Below are positions 18,125 to 28,041 of a stretch of 64,000 nucleotides of DNA, in pieces. This DNA is from Demequina aurantiaca (GTDB lineage Bacteria > Actinomycetota > Actinomycetes > Actinomycetales > Demequinaceae): positions 1,428,380-1,492,379 of the forward strand of contig NZ_BBRF01000001.1 in assembly GCF_000975135.1 (NCBI RefSeq), given 5' to 3'. The notes beneath the pieces are model-generated. The model saw only the letters and a program-made list of their open reading frames with translations. It ran no database searches and had not been told where the DNA came from. Position 1 is the stretch's first letter, and the number at the start of each line of letters is the position of its first letter. Made by a program: the position numbers and the translations under genes.

Positions 18125-19032
18125 GGCTCCGATTTATCTTTGGTGAGGTCTGGAATGGACTGCGCCGCAACTCCACGATGGCGCTGTCCGTCATCCTGGT
18201 CACCTTTGTGTCGCTCACCTTTGTGGGCTCCGCCGCGCTCATCCAGGTGCAGCTGGGCCAGCTGCAGGACGACTGGTACGGCAAGGTCGAGGTGTCGATC
18301 TTCCTGTGTCCGGAGAACGCGCGCACCGAGCAGTGCGCCGCCGGTCCCGTCACCACCGTGCAGGAGGACTCCATCAAGGAAGTGCTCGACAACGGCGCCG
18401 TGGGCGACCTGGTGCAGAGCGTCTACTACGAGTCGCGCGAAGAGGCCTACGAGAAGTTCATTGCGCAAGACTCCGACGGCGTCTTCTCCTCGCTCACCGC
18501 GGACCAGATGCAGCCCATTTTCCGCGTCAAGCTCGCGGACCCCGAACAGTTCCAGGTAGTAGCCGATGCCACGGCCGGGTTACCCGGCGTAGAAACAGTG
18601 CAGGACCAACGGGAAATCTTCTCCGATCTTTTCCGCTTCATGGACGCCGCGACGCTCGTGACGGCCGGGCTCGCCATCGTGATGCTGGTGGCCGCCATTC
18701 TGCTGATCACGACCACCGTCAGGCTGAGCGCGTTGAGCCGGCGCAAGGAGACCAACATCATGCGGATGGTAGGTTCCTCGCGCTCGCTCATCCAGTTGCC
18801 GTTCATGCTCGAGGGCGCGGTGGCCGCGACTGCCGGTGCCGTGCTCGCCGTCGTCACCCTTTGGTTTGGCGTGCGCTACCTGGTGGAGGACTGGCTCAAG
18901 CAGTCGGTTGACTGGGTCCAATACGTGGGCGGTGATGATGTCCTGAACGTGGCGCCGTGGCTGCTCGTGATCGCCATCGGGCTCGCGGCTGTCGCCTCGT
19001 TTATCACGCTCGGAAAGTACACGCGCGCATGA
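18121..19032 (+). CDS. ftsX: Cell division membrane protein FtsX
   Basis: A 303-residue permease-like protein with an N-terminal transmembrane helix (about residues 20-45), a long extracellular domain (about 50-165) and three C-terminal helices, the type VII ABC layout. It begins [17 protein letters not shown], as in actinobacterial FtsX, with a GTG start overlapping ftsE. The extracellular loop carries two cysteines ([14 protein letters not shown]) which may form a disulphide. FtsX transmits ATP-driven movement of FtsE to a periplasm-side or wall-side hydrolase partner; the next gene encodes a coiled-coil M23 peptidase overlapping by 4 bases, the likely partner. Confidence 0.94.
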   Translation: MRLRFIFGEVWNGLRRNSTMALSVILVTFVSLTFVGSAALIQVQLGQLQDDWYGKVEVSIFLCPENARTEQCAAGPVTTVQEDSIKEVLDNGAVGDLVQSVYYESREEAYEKFIAQDSDGVFSSLTADQMQPIFRVKLADPEQFQVVADATAGLPGVETVQDQREIFSDLFRFMDAATLVTAGLAIVMLVAAILLITTTVRLSALSRRKETNIMRMVGSSRSLIQLPFMLEGAVAATAGAVLAVVTLWFGVRYLVEDWLKQSVDWVQYVGGDDVLNVAPWLLVIAIGLAAVASFITLGKYTRA

Positions 19033-20423
19033 TCATCTCCCGCAGAATTATCGCCCTGGCCGCAGCCATCGTGCTGGTGCTGCTGGTGTCTGGCTACGCC
19101 TTCTCCACCGCCATCGCGTCACCCAACGAGGTCCGCACGGAGACCGACTGGGACAAGGAGATCGACAAGAAGAACGACGAAGCTGCGGCCGCCAAGAAGC
19201 GTCAGGAACAGCTGGAATCCGCGCTCGAGGACACGGACGCCAGCATCATCGAGGCGAACGACAAACTGACCGAACTCAACGAGCAGCTACCTCCGCTTCA
19301 GCAGGAACTCAAGGAGGCGCAGGACCGGGTCGATTCGGCGATCGTTCAGCAGGGCATCGTCGCTGACAAACTCGACGCTGCGGAGGCGCAGGACGAGGCT
19401 CTGACCAAGGAGATCGACAGCGACAACGAGAAGGTCGCCGCCCTCCAGGACACCGTCGCAGCGCTAGCCCGCGAGTCCTACAAGGGCGCCGGTCAGGAAG
19501 ACAGCCTGTCGGTGGTGTTTGGCGCCAAGACCTCCTCCGAGTTTGTGAACGACTTCACCGTGCAGCACTCGTTGTCGCGAGTCGAGTCCAACGCGCTGGG
19601 CGAGGTCGAGGAGATCGCCGCCATTAACCGCAACCGCGGCACGCGCCAGGTGGCCGTGCGCGACTACATCAGCGACCTCAAGATCCAGGCAGACGAGCTG
19701 GTCGTCATCGCCGACGCCGCTCGCGACGAGGCCCAGCGCAAGAAGGACGCTGTCGACGCGCTGCTCGACCAGGTGCAGAAGCAGAAGGACCTCCTCGAGA
19801 CCAAGCGCCAGCAGTTCATCGCGGACCAGAAGAAGCAGGAGGCCATCGAGGCCGCGGCCAAGGCCGAGGTCAAGGACCTCGCGGCCAAGAAGGTGGCCGC
19901 GGAGAAGAAGGCCCGCGAGGAGGCCGCTCGCAAGAAGGCGCTAGCCGAGAAGAAGAGCCAGGAAGAGGCCGAGGCCGCTGCCAAGGCAGCCGGCGAGCAG
20001 GGCGTCGTGGGGTCCGGGTTCCTCAAGTTCCCCACTAAAGTCCCGTACATTACGTCGAACTACGGGATGCGCTACCACCCGATTTTCCACTACACGCGTC
20101 TGCACTCGGGTACGGACTTCCGGGCGTACTGCGGATCTCCCATCTACGCAGCGGCGGATGGCAAGGTGCTGTGGGCGGAGTACCGCCCCCACTACGGCAA
20201 CCAGGTCATGATCGACCACGGCATCGTCAACGGTAACTCCGTGATGTCCGACTACAACCACTTCTCCGGCTTCGCGGTCAGCACTGGGCAGCAAGTTAAG
20301 GTCGGCCAGTTGCTTGGTTACTCCGGCACGACCGGCGACTCCACCGCCTGCCACCTGCACTTTGAGGTCTACGTCAATGGCTCCTGGGTTGATCCGATGA
20401 GCCTGCTGGGGTCCATACCCTGA
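19029..20423 (+). CDS. Coiled-coil M23 (LytM) peptidase, probable FtsEX-activated cell-wall hydrolase
   Basis: A 464-residue exported protein: signal anchor at residues 5-30, long Lys/Glu/Ala-rich coiled coils from about 38 to 330, then an M23 endopeptidase domain at the end. Zinc-site motifs are LHSGTDF and HLHFEVY, so the domain looks catalytically intact, unlike degenerate EnvC-type activators. The domain order matches EnvC/PcsB/RipC-type FtsX partners. The ATG overlaps the ftsX stop (ATGA). Inferred role: peptidoglycan cleavage at the septum under FtsEX control. The upstream open frame was rejected because it is internal to ftsX. Confidence 0.87.
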   Translation: MIISRRIIALAAAIVLVLLVSGYAFSTAIASPNEVRTETDWDKEIDKKNDEAAAAKKRQEQLESALEDTDASIIEANDKLTELNEQLPPLQQELKEAQDRVDSAIVQQGIVADKLDAAEAQDEALTKEIDSDNEKVAALQDTVAALARESYKGAGQEDSLSVVFGAKTSSEFVNDFTVQHSLSRVESNALGEVEEIAAINRNRGTRQVAVRDYISDLKIQADELVVIADAARDEAQRKKDAVDALLDQVQKQKDLLETKRQQFIADQKKQEAIEAAAKAEVKDLAAKKVAAEKKAREEAARKKALAEKKSQEEAEAAAKAAGEQGVVGSGFLKFPTKVPYITSNYGMRYHPIFHYTRLHSGTDFRAYCGSPIYAAADGKVLWAEYRPHYGNQVMIDHGIVNGNSVMSDYNHFSGFAVSTGQQVKVGQLLGYSGTTGDSTACHLHFEVYVNGSWVDPMSLLGSIP

Positions 20424-20489
20424 CAGAAGGGCATACACTCGTAGGTCGCACCGCAAGCCATGCGTCGTTACGAGTCGAGGAGGTGAGTC

Positions 20490-20960
20490 ATGGCCGAGGA
20501 AAAGATCAACGTCGTCGCAACGAACCGCGTCGCGCGCCACGACTACTTCATTGACCAGACCTTTGAGGCCGGGTTGATGCTCACGGGCACCGAAGTCAAG
20601 TCGCTGCGTGCGGGCCGAGCCACCATCGGCGACGGCTATGTCGCGATCGACAACGGCGAGGCCTGGCTCGAGAACGTCTACATCTCCGAGTATGCGCAGG
20701 GCACGTGGACCAATCACGCGGCCAAGCGTCGGCGCAAGCTTCTGCTCCATGGCGCTCAGATTCACGAGTTGGCGATTAAGACCCGTGAGAAGGGTTTTTC
20801 CATCATCCCGCTGAAGCTCTACTTCGTGAAGGGCCGCGCCAAAATCGAAATCGGCATCGGCCGCGGTAAGAAGTTGCATGACAAGCGCCAGACGCTGCGC
20901 GAGCAGCAGGACAACCGTGAGGCCCAGCGGGCGATGAGCCTGCGCAAGCAAGGCCACTAA
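20490..20960 (+). CDS. smpB: SsrA-binding protein SmpB
   Basis: A 156-residue tmRNA-binding protein of trans-translation. Family landmarks: NRVARHDYFI near the N-terminus, LTGTEVKSLRAGRATIGDGYV, and the basic C-terminal tail GRGKKLHDKRQTLREQQ that acts in the ribosomal A site. GAGGAGGTGAGTC precedes ATG 20490. Unusually, its RNA partner ssrA is not adjacent but starts at 30301, beyond three large unrelated genes. Confidence 0.96.
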   Translation: MAEEKINVVATNRVARHDYFIDQTFEAGLMLTGTEVKSLRAGRATIGDGYVAIDNGEAWLENVYISEYAQGTWTNHAAKRRRKLLLHGAQIHELAIKTREKGFSIIPLKLYFVKGRAKIEIGIGRGKKLHDKRQTLREQQDNREAQRAMSLRKQGH

Positions 20961-20967
20961 CCACGGC

Positions 20968-22818
20968 ATGATGGGAGCCATGCGTATTCTTGGCTCCCTC
21001 GTACTCGCCGCAGTCGCGGTGCTCGTCCCTACCGCGGCACATGGCGCAGCCACGACAGAGCCGGACGACTTTCCGGGCCGCCAGGTCACGCGCTGGGATG
21101 CCACGTACGACCTCACCGCTGAGGGGCCGATTCACGTGACGACCGACATCGACTTCGACTTTGGCGACGACCCGGGTCACGGGGTCATTTGGACCTTCCC
21201 CACGCGGGTGCACTATGACGATGACTACGATCGTTCTTACTTCATTACCGATGTAGCGGTGACGTCGCCCTCCGGCGCGCCAGACACCCTCAGCGTGAAC
21301 TACAGCGACAACTGGATGGAGTTCCGGGTGGGCTCCCAGTATGTGGACGATGTCTCTGGCACCCAGACCTACGTGTTGACGTACACGGTCGACCACGTCA
21401 TGAACACATCGGACCTCGGCGACGAGTTCTATCTCAACGTGGTGGGCGATTCGTGGGCGACCCCTATCTCGGGCATGACGGTCACCGTCAACTCGCCCAT
21501 CGACGCGACCCGAGCACAGTGTTTCACCGGTGAAGCCGGCGGTGACACAGCATGTGACGCCGTCACCGAGAACGGTGCGACCACTGTATTCCGACAGGGG
21601 CACATCGATGCCTACACGCCGTTCACCGTCGACACGTTGTACCCGCAGGGTTCGTTCGACACGACACCCTCGCTGCACGAGCGCGAGGACTTCTCTGACC
21701 TGGTCGCTATTACGCCACTGACGGTGGGTGGCAGCCTCGTCATCCTCGCCGGTGGGTTGTTGCTTCTGATCCCGTCACTACGGCGCAAGGCGACCGACGA
21801 ACAGTTCGCGGACCTCACCCCGGGGCTGCGCCCCGGCTTGGGAGACGATGCCGGGGTCACCAGGCGCGACAAGAAGACTCCCGTTGCGGTCGAGTTTCAA
21901 CCGCCGCCCGGCCTGCACCCCGGACAGTTGGGGACATTGATCGACGAGAAGGCCGACCCACGCGACGTCACCGCGACCATCGTCGACCTCGCGGTGCGAG
22001 GATTCCTGCGCATCGACCCGGTGGTGGACGCGACTCGCCCCGAGGCGGAACCGTCCGACTACACGCTCGTCAAGCTACTCCCGACCGACGGGCGCATGGT
22101 CGCGTACGAGCGCAGCCTGTTTGAGGCGATCTTCGAGGGCCGCGAGAGTGTGACGCTCTCCGCGCTGAAGACGACGTTCGCCGCGGACATGGGGATGGTG
22201 CAGTCCCAGATGTACGCGAACGTGACCGACCTGGGGTGGTTCCGAGGAAACCCAGCGACGGCGCGCATGGCGTGGGGGATGAAGGGCACTTTCATGCTGC
22301 TGTTCGGCCTTGGCGCGCTCATCTTCCTCTTCGCCACGACTACGTACGCGTTGATCGCAGTTCCCTTTGTGATCTTCGGTGTGATGATGTTGGCCACCAT
22401 CAAGGCAGCCCCAGCGCGCACCGCTGAGGGCACGCGTGTCCTCGCGCAGACCCAGGGTTTCGAGCTGTACCTCGAGACGGCCGATGCTGAACAGTTGCGT
22501 TTTGAAGAGGGCAAGGACATCTTCAGTCGCTACCTGCCGTATGCGATCGCCTTCGGAATCGCGGACAAGTGGTCCAAGAAGTTTGAGGCGCTCGCCGCTC
22601 AGGGGTACTCGATGCCTGAGCCGGCCTGGTACGGCGGCTATGCGATTGGCGGTTTCTGGCTCGCGTCTCAGGGCTTCGGACACCAGATGGACAGTTTCGC
22701 CTCGCAGGTCGACTCTGCCATCAGCGCCCCGACCCCCAGCACGAGTGGAAGTTCCGGCTTCAGCGGCGGCGGGTTCTCCGGCGGGGGCTCATTTGGCGGC
22801 GGTGGCGGCGGCTGGTAG
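20968..22818 (+). CDS. DUF2207-family membrane protein with Gly-rich tail
   Basis: A protein of up to 616 residues. An N-terminal signal peptide (MRILGSLVLAAVAVLVPTAAHGA) precedes an extracellular DUF2207 domain (WDATYDLTAEGPIHVTTDIDFDFG onward), a transmembrane segment near residue 255 (VGGSLVILAGGLLLLIPSL), a cytoplasmic winged-helix-like part (VEFQPPPGLHPGQLGTLIDE), a further hydrophobic pair near 440-480 and a final stretch ending SFGGGGGGW. This order is the usual DUF2207 architecture; the function is unknown. Alternative starts at 20971 and 20980 would shorten it slightly. It follows smpB by 7 bases and may be co-transcribed. Confidence 0.82.
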   Translation: MMGAMRILGSLVLAAVAVLVPTAAHGAATTEPDDFPGRQVTRWDATYDLTAEGPIHVTTDIDFDFGDDPGHGVIWTFPTRVHYDDDYDRSYFITDVAVTSPSGAPDTLSVNYSDNWMEFRVGSQYVDDVSGTQTYVLTYTVDHVMNTSDLGDEFYLNVVGDSWATPISGMTVTVNSPIDATRAQCFTGEAGGDTACDAVTENGATTVFRQGHIDAYTPFTVDTLYPQGSFDTTPSLHEREDFSDLVAITPLTVGGSLVILAGGLLLLIPSLRRKATDEQFADLTPGLRPGLGDDAGVTRRDKKTPVAVEFQPPPGLHPGQLGTLIDEKADPRDVTATIVDLAVRGFLRIDPVVDATRPEAEPSDYTLVKLLPTDGRMVAYERSLFEAIFEGRESVTLSALKTTFAADMGMVQSQMYANVTDLGWFRGNPATARMAWGMKGTFMLLFGLGALIFLFATTTYALIAVPFVIFGVMMLATIKAAPARTAEGTRVLAQTQGFELYLETADAEQLRFEEGKDIFSRYLPYAIAFGIADKWSKKFEALAAQGYSMPEPAWYGGYAIGGFWLASQGFGHQMDSFASQVDSAISAPTPSTSGSSGFSGGGFSGGGSFGGGGGGW

Positions 22819-23386
22819 ACCGGACCCTCTGACTGCACCGCTACTGGGACCCACTGCTCGGCCATCGATATCGTTCGCCGTCTGGCGACCACGAGGTGCC
22901 GCCCGAGTGGGTGGCGATGGAAGATACGCCGAGACCGTTGAGGACGCCCGCGGATCTCCTCAGACAAACGCGGTTCTGGTAGGAGAAGCGTCGGCCGGGG
23001 AGAGACGAACACGGTAGTGAGAACCGGTCCAAAGACACTCAAAATGACGGGCTTCACCAAATCTCGTGTCGAGATATGGTTTTAGACACGCAAAAGATGG
23101 TCAATTAAAAACCAAAGATTGGCGGGCCGATACACAAGTACCGAACTTTCGCTGTCCCACCGTTATCTATCGTTACCAAATCCTTCCAATCTTGGGCGGA
23201 TTCGTATGGAGAATGCTCTCTTGCCATGTTGATGTCCCTACAAAATGGGAAGCAACGAGCCTTTGTCGAAGAAAGTACATAAGTGGTCGTTTTTGAGGCA
23301 AAAGTTGTGTAGCGTGGCGACGTAATGTGCTGGAGAAGGTGGCAAGGATGCCTCGATCTCCAGTTTCCCTACGACAAGGAGCAACG
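22819..23386. other. 568-bp spacer upstream of the giant SLH protein gene
   Basis: No gene is supported. The first half is GC-rich like the neighbours. From about 23040 to 23330 the composition shifts to clearly lower G+C with A- and T-runs, for example around 23095-23125, unlike anything nearby. This may be a promoter and leader region for the large secreted protein, or a fragment of foreign DNA. No convincing -35/-10 pair or hairpin was identified. Confidence 0.5.
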
Positions 23387-26300
23387 ATGCCCCTCTTTCA
23401 TGGAGCGCCAAATCGGCGCACCACCTACCAAGGTGTGAAACCTCGATCAATCGGGGTGGGCGCGCTGTGCGCGAGCCTGCTCGTCGCCGGATTGAGCACT
23501 CCCGCCGCAGCCGAGACAGAGCAAGAACCTGGCGCAACCATGCGCACGTATCACATGCCGCCCGGCATGACCGAACTTTGCACGCTGAAGTCAGGTCAGA
23601 CCCCTAACGTTGACCGGCTTATCTCCGTTATCGACCTCGAGTCCAATGAGGACTTCGGTGGCACGGACTACTTCGTCACCCACATCACGGCGACGCTCAC
23701 AGTGCCGACCGACGGTGACTATGGCTTCCGCCTCACCAGCGACGACGGCTCGGCACTGCACATCAACGGTGATCCGATCATCATCAACGACGGCCTCCAC
23801 GGTCCCGAAACGGTCGATGGCAGCGTTTCACTGACCGCCGGAGAGCATGACCTGTTCGTCGAGCACTTCGACGACCGATTCGACCAGGTGCTCACCCTCG
23901 AGTGGAGCCCGCCCGGTACGAGCGAGTACAACGTGGTTCCCGAGAGCGTGCTTAGCACCGAAGCGAACGTGGTCCGCGTCACCGCACCGGGCTTCAAGTA
24001 CTGCGAGGGTGCGCAGGACACCGCGGGTGACGGCCTCCGCCTTGACACCGTGAACCCCAACTACGACCTGGTGGATATCCGTCCCGAGGGCTTCGAGCCC
24101 AAGGTGTCCGGCATGGCGTTCAACGACGATGGCGAGCTGATCGTCAGCACCACCGGATCCGTGAGCTCGGGTGGATGGGTGCCAAACGCAGAGCCTGGCG
24201 AGGTCTTCCTTGTCGAGGGAGCGGGCGACGCCAACGGACCCGAGGATGTCACCGCAACCAAGGTTGCTACCGACCTGCTCAACCCGATGGGCGTCGATGT
24301 GATCGGCGACTCGATCTACGTCTCGGAGCGACACCAGCTCACCGAGTTGACCGACCCCGACGGCGATGGCTTCTACGACGTGCACACCACGCTCGCGGAA
24401 TGGCCCGATGGTGGCAACTTTCACGAGTTTGCCTTCGGCCTGATCCACGACGAAGACAACTTCTACGTCAACTTGTCGGTCGCGATCAACAACGGCGGTG
24501 CGACTACCAACCCGCAGCCTGCCGAAAACCGTGGCACCACGATCGCGATTGATCGCGAAACCGGAGACCTGTCCTACGTCGCCGGTGGCCTGCGTACCCC
24601 TAACGGCATCGGCTTCGGCCCCGACGGCGAGATCTTCGCGATGGACAACCAGGGAGGATGGCTGCCAAGCTCGAAGCTCGTGCACGTCGAGCAGGATCGC
24701 TTCTTCAACCACTACACCAACCCGGCCGGACCCTTCGACTCGAACCCGGTGACGCCGCCCGTCGTGTGGCTGCCGCAGAACGAGATCGGAAACTCCCCGA
24801 GCACGCCCGTGCTCGTGGAGAACGGTGACTTCGCCGGACAGATGCTGTTCGGAGATGTGACCTACGGCGGTGTGCAGCGCGCCTTCATTGAAGAGGTCGA
24901 CGGCGAGTACCAGGGTGCGGCCTTCCGCCACACCGCAGGGCTCGAGGTCGGTGTCAACCGCGTGCTCTACGGCCCGGACGGTTCGTTGTACATCGGCGGC
25001 ACCGGTGAGGGTGGCAACTGGGGAGAGTCGGGCAAGTTGCGCTACGGCCTCCAGAAGCTCTCTCCCCTGAGCGAGGACACCTTCGACATGAAGGAGATGC
25101 GCGTCGTCGAGGGCGGTTTTGAGATCGAGTACACGGAGCCCATCTCCGCGGAGACGGCGACAAACATCGCGGACTCCTACGCAGTGAAGCAGTGGAGCTA
25201 CACGCCCACGGCTCAGTACGGCGGACCGAAGATCGGCGAAGAGTCGCTGTTCGTCACCGATGCCACCGTCTCGGAGGACGGCAGCACGGTCACCCTCGCG
25301 GTCGACGGCCTCCAGCCAGGACATGTGGTTCACCTGCGGTCCCCGCGACCGTTCGAATCCGCGACCGAGAAGGAGCTGTGGAGCACCGAAGCCTGGTACA
25401 CGCTCAACTCGCTTCCCGGCCACGAGGCCCCGGCCGACAACGGTTGGTACGAGGCCGAGGAGTCGGCGCTGACCGGCACCGCAGGAGTGGACACCGAGCA
25501 CAACGGTTACTCCGGTACCGGTTTCGTTGACGCCATCCAGGAGGTCGGCACCGGTGTTTCCTTCGCCGTGACCGTCGATGAAGCCGGGACGCATCCCATC
25601 CATTTGCGATACGCAAGCGGACCAAATCCCGCTCCCGGTGACAAGGATCTGTCCCTGTACGTCAACGGCGAGAAGGTGGGACCGTGGACGCTGCCGGGCC
25701 TTCCCGACTGGAAGACCTGGACGACGATCTCTCGAGACGTTGAGCTCAACGCGGGCGTCAACACCGTCGCCCTTCGTTACGACGAGGGCGATGACGGCAA
25801 CGTCAACATCGACGCCCTGTCGGTGGGGGATACGCTCGACATCTGCACACCGCTGGATCCCGACGAGGGTTACACCTCACTGTTCGACGGCACTCTCGCG
25901 AGTTTCGAGAACTGGAAGCACGCGGGAACTGGCTCATTCGGACGGCAGGCGGACTGCACTCTGATGACCTCGGGCGGCCTGGGCCTCCTGTGGTACGAGG
26001 AGCAGGAGTTTGAGTCCTACAGCCTCACGCTTGACTGGAAGCTCGTGGCAGACCACAACGCTGGCGTGTTCGTTGGCTTCCCGAACCCCGGGACCGACCC
26101 GAACATCGCCATCAACCAAGGCTACGAGATTCAGATCGACGCAACAGACGCCGCAGATCGCACCACCGGTGCTATCTACACGTTCCAGGGCGCCGATGCG
26201 GACGCTGTCGAGGCATCGCTGAACCCCGTGGGTCAGTGGAACGCCTACGACATCCAGGTGACCGGGCAGAACATCAAGGTCTATCTCAACGGGACGCTCG

Positions 26301-27958
26301 TGAACGACTTTGCGAGCACCGACCCGGCCCGTGACCTCACCCGGGGTTTCGTAGGTATCCAGAACCACGGTTCCAACGAAACAGTGTCGTTCCGCGACAT
26401 CCAGATCAAGGCGATCGAGGCCCCCGAATTTGTCGTGGAGTCGATCGAGGTGACTCAGCTCCCGACCACAACCGAGTATGTGGTGGGTGGAGAACTCAAC
26501 CTCGGTGGTCTGCAGGTCACGGCGAATGGACCGGATTCGGCCAGCGAGGTGCTGACCGATGAAGAGTTCACGGTGACCGGCTTCGATTCGTCGGGCGCAG
26601 GGAACGTGACACTCACGGTGACCTATGATGCGAACGAGTCAATCTCGACGACGTTTGATGTCTCGGTCTTTGAGGAGAACGACTGGTACGAGGCGGAGGA
26701 GGGCACGCTCGATTCGGGCGCGTTCGTCGACACCGAGCACAGTGGCTACTCGGGCGCCGGCTACGTGGGCGGCACCTGGAACGAAGGTTCTTCCACCTCG
26801 GTCACGATCAATGTTGACGAGGCAGGCACCTATCCGGTGAACGTCCGCTACGCGAACGGGCCCAACCCGTTCGACGGCGATAAGGCCGTGAGCCTGTTCG
26901 TCAATAGTGAGGACCTCGGGGACTGGGTATTCCCCAGGACCGGGGCCTGGAACAAGTGGGCGACCGTCACCCGTGACGTGGAACTCAATGCTGGTGCGAA
27001 CACCATCGAGCTGAGCTTCGAGTCGGGGGATGACGGCAACGTCAACTTCGACGTGCTGTCGCTCGGCGAACGCCAGGACACCGAGGAGCCGGCCACGGTG
27101 GAGTCGATCGAGATTACGCAGTTGCCGACCAAGACCGACTACACGGTGGGTGACGAACTGGATCTCGATGGCTTGGAGGTCACGTCTACGTGGACCGACT
27201 CGGCCACCGACGTTCTGACCGATGACGAGTTCACCGTGACCGGATTCGATTCGTCGACTGCACGTGACGTGAAGCTCACGGTGACTTACGACGCGGACGC
27301 ATCGATCACGACGTCGTTCGACGTGACGGTCTCCAAGGAGTCGACTCCCGATCCGGAGCCTACTCCGGACCCTGAGCCAACTCCTGTGAAGTTCCTCGAT
27401 GTGAATGCGTCGACGAAGTTCTACAAGGAGATCTCGTGGTTGAGCGCTGAGCGTATCTCGACTGGTTGGTCGACACCGAACGGTAAGGAGTTCCGTCCGT
27501 TTGATTCGATCGACCGGAATGCTATGGCAGCATTCTTGTACCGGCAGGCCGGTTCGCCTGCAGTACGGCTGCCCGCCCGGTCGCCGTTTGCGGACATCAC
27601 TCCAAGTACCAAGTTCTACAAGGAGATGGTGTGGCTGAACCAGGAAGGCATCTCGCGAGGGTGGTACTCACCTGGGGAGGGCAGGACGTTCCGACCCTAC
27701 GAGCCCATCACGCGCGAAGCGATCGCTGCGTTCTTGTACCGCTCGGCGGGAAGCCCCGCGTGGACCGCTCCTAAGAAGTCGCCGTTTAAGGACCTGAAGT
27801 CCAGCGACAAGTTCTACGAGGAGATCACATGGCTTGCTGACACCGGCATCACCACTGGTTGGGCGGTGGGCAACTCTAAGGAGTTCCGTCCCACTGCACT
27901 GACCAAGCGTGACGCCATGGCGGCATTCCTGTACCGCTACGACCAGTACACCAAGTAG
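23387..27958 (+). CDS. Giant secreted PA14 / beta-propeller / CBM / DUF1080 / SLH surface protein
   Basis: 1523 residues starting at ATG 23387, chosen because AAGGAG lies five bases upstream; GTG 23327 is possible. Layout by eye: signal peptide (to about 42, ending PAAAET); PA14-like lectin domain (55-175); propeller resembling sugar/sorbosone dehydrogenases (218-553, with GLRTPNGIGFGPDGEIFAMD); CBM6/35-like module (685-820, WYEAEES); DUF1080 laminin-G-like domain (828-1010, FDGTLASFENW); bacterial Ig-like domain (1016-1095); second CBM (1100-1225); second Ig (1235-1315); a Pro/Glu/Thr linker; three SLH-type repeats (1335-1523), each with KFYKEI or similar and AAFLYR. It is likely wall-attached and binds or oxidises a polysaccharide. 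No partner genes are adjacent, and a strong terminator follows. Confidence 0.82.
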   Translation: MPLFHGAPNRRTTYQGVKPRSIGVGALCASLLVAGLSTPAAAETEQEPGATMRTYHMPPGMTELCTLKSGQTPNVDRLISVIDLESNEDFGGTDYFVTHITATLTVPTDGDYGFRLTSDDGSALHINGDPIIINDGLHGPETVDGSVSLTAGEHDLFVEHFDDRFDQVLTLEWSPPGTSEYNVVPESVLSTEANVVRVTAPGFKYCEGAQDTAGDGLRLDTVNPNYDLVDIRPEGFEPKVSGMAFNDDGELIVSTTGSVSSGGWVPNAEPGEVFLVEGAGDANGPEDVTATKVATDLLNPMGVDVIGDSIYVSERHQLTELTDPDGDGFYDVHTTLAEWPDGGNFHEFAFGLIHDEDNFYVNLSVAINNGGATTNPQPAENRGTTIAIDRETGDLSYVAGGLRTPNGIGFGPDGEIFAMDNQGGWLPSSKLVHVEQDRFFNHYTNPAGPFDSNPVTPPVVWLPQNEIGNSPSTPVLVENGDFAGQMLFGDVTYGGVQRAFIEEVDGEYQGAAFRHTAGLEVGVNRVLYGPDGSLYIGGTGEGGNWGESGKLRYGLQKLSPLSEDTFDMKEMRVVEGGFEIEYTEPISAETATNIADSYAVKQWSYTPTAQYGGPKIGEESLFVTDATVSEDGSTVTLAVDGLQPGHVVHLRSPRPFESATEKELWSTEAWYTLNSLPGHEAPADNGWYEAEESALTGTAGVDTEHNGYSGTGFVDAIQEVGTGVSFAVTVDEAGTHPIHLRYASGPNPAPGDKDLSLYVNGEKVGPWTLPGLPDWKTWTTISRDVELNAGVNTVALRYDEGDDGNVNIDALSVGDTLDICTPLDPDEGYTSLFDGTLASFENWKHAGTGSFGRQADCTLMTSGGLGLLWYEEQEFESYSLTLDWKLVADHNAGVFVGFPNPGTDPNIAINQGYEIQIDATDAADRTTGAIYTFQGADADAVEASLNPVGQWNAYDIQVTGQNIKVYLNGTLVNDFASTDPARDLTRGFVGIQNHGSNETVSFRDIQIKAIEAPEFVVESIEVTQLPTTTEYVVGGELNLGGLQVTANGPDSASEVLTDEEFTVTGFDSSGAGNVTLTVTYDANESISTTFDVSVFEENDWYEAEEGTLDSGAFVDTEHSGYSGAGYVGGTWNEGSSTSVTINVDEAGTYPVNVRYANGPNPFDGDKAVSLFVNSEDLGDWVFPRTGAWNKWATVTRDVELNAGANTIELSFESGDDGNVNFDVLSLGERQDTEEPATVESIEITQLPTKTDYTVGDELDLDGLEVTSTWTDSATDVLTDDEFTVTGFDSSTARDVKLTVTYDADASITTSFDVTVSKESTPDPEPTPDPEPTPVKFLDVNASTKFYKEISWLSAERISTGWSTPNGKEFRPFDSIDRNAMAAFLYRQAGSPAVRLPARSPFADITPSTKFYKEMVWLNQEGISRGWYSPGEGRTFRPYEPITREAIAAFLYRSAGSPAWTAPKKSPFKDLKSSDKFYEEITWLADTGITTGWAVGNSKEFRPTALTKRDAMAAFLYRYDQYTK

Positions 27959-27965
27959 CACCTAA

Positions 27966-28010
27966 AGCGTCAGGGTCCCGGCATCGAGACGATGCCGGGA
28001 CCCTGACGCT
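27966..28010 (+). terminator. Strong hairpin terminator after the SLH protein gene
   Basis: Perfect 20-bp stem, with arms at 27966-27985 and 27991-28010, and a five-base GAGAC loop, 7 bases past the stop codon. It separates the SLH gene from the exporter gene that begins at 28042. Confidence 0.85.
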
Positions 28011-28041
28011 TCACATCAATGGTGCGGATAGGCTCGATTTC

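Noticed and set aside
23828..25603. A 591-codon minus-strand open frame inside the giant SLH protein gene
   Set aside because: It is antisense to clear PA14/propeller/CBM domains, has no recognisable domains and shows the composition expected of an antisense frame in GC-rich DNA.
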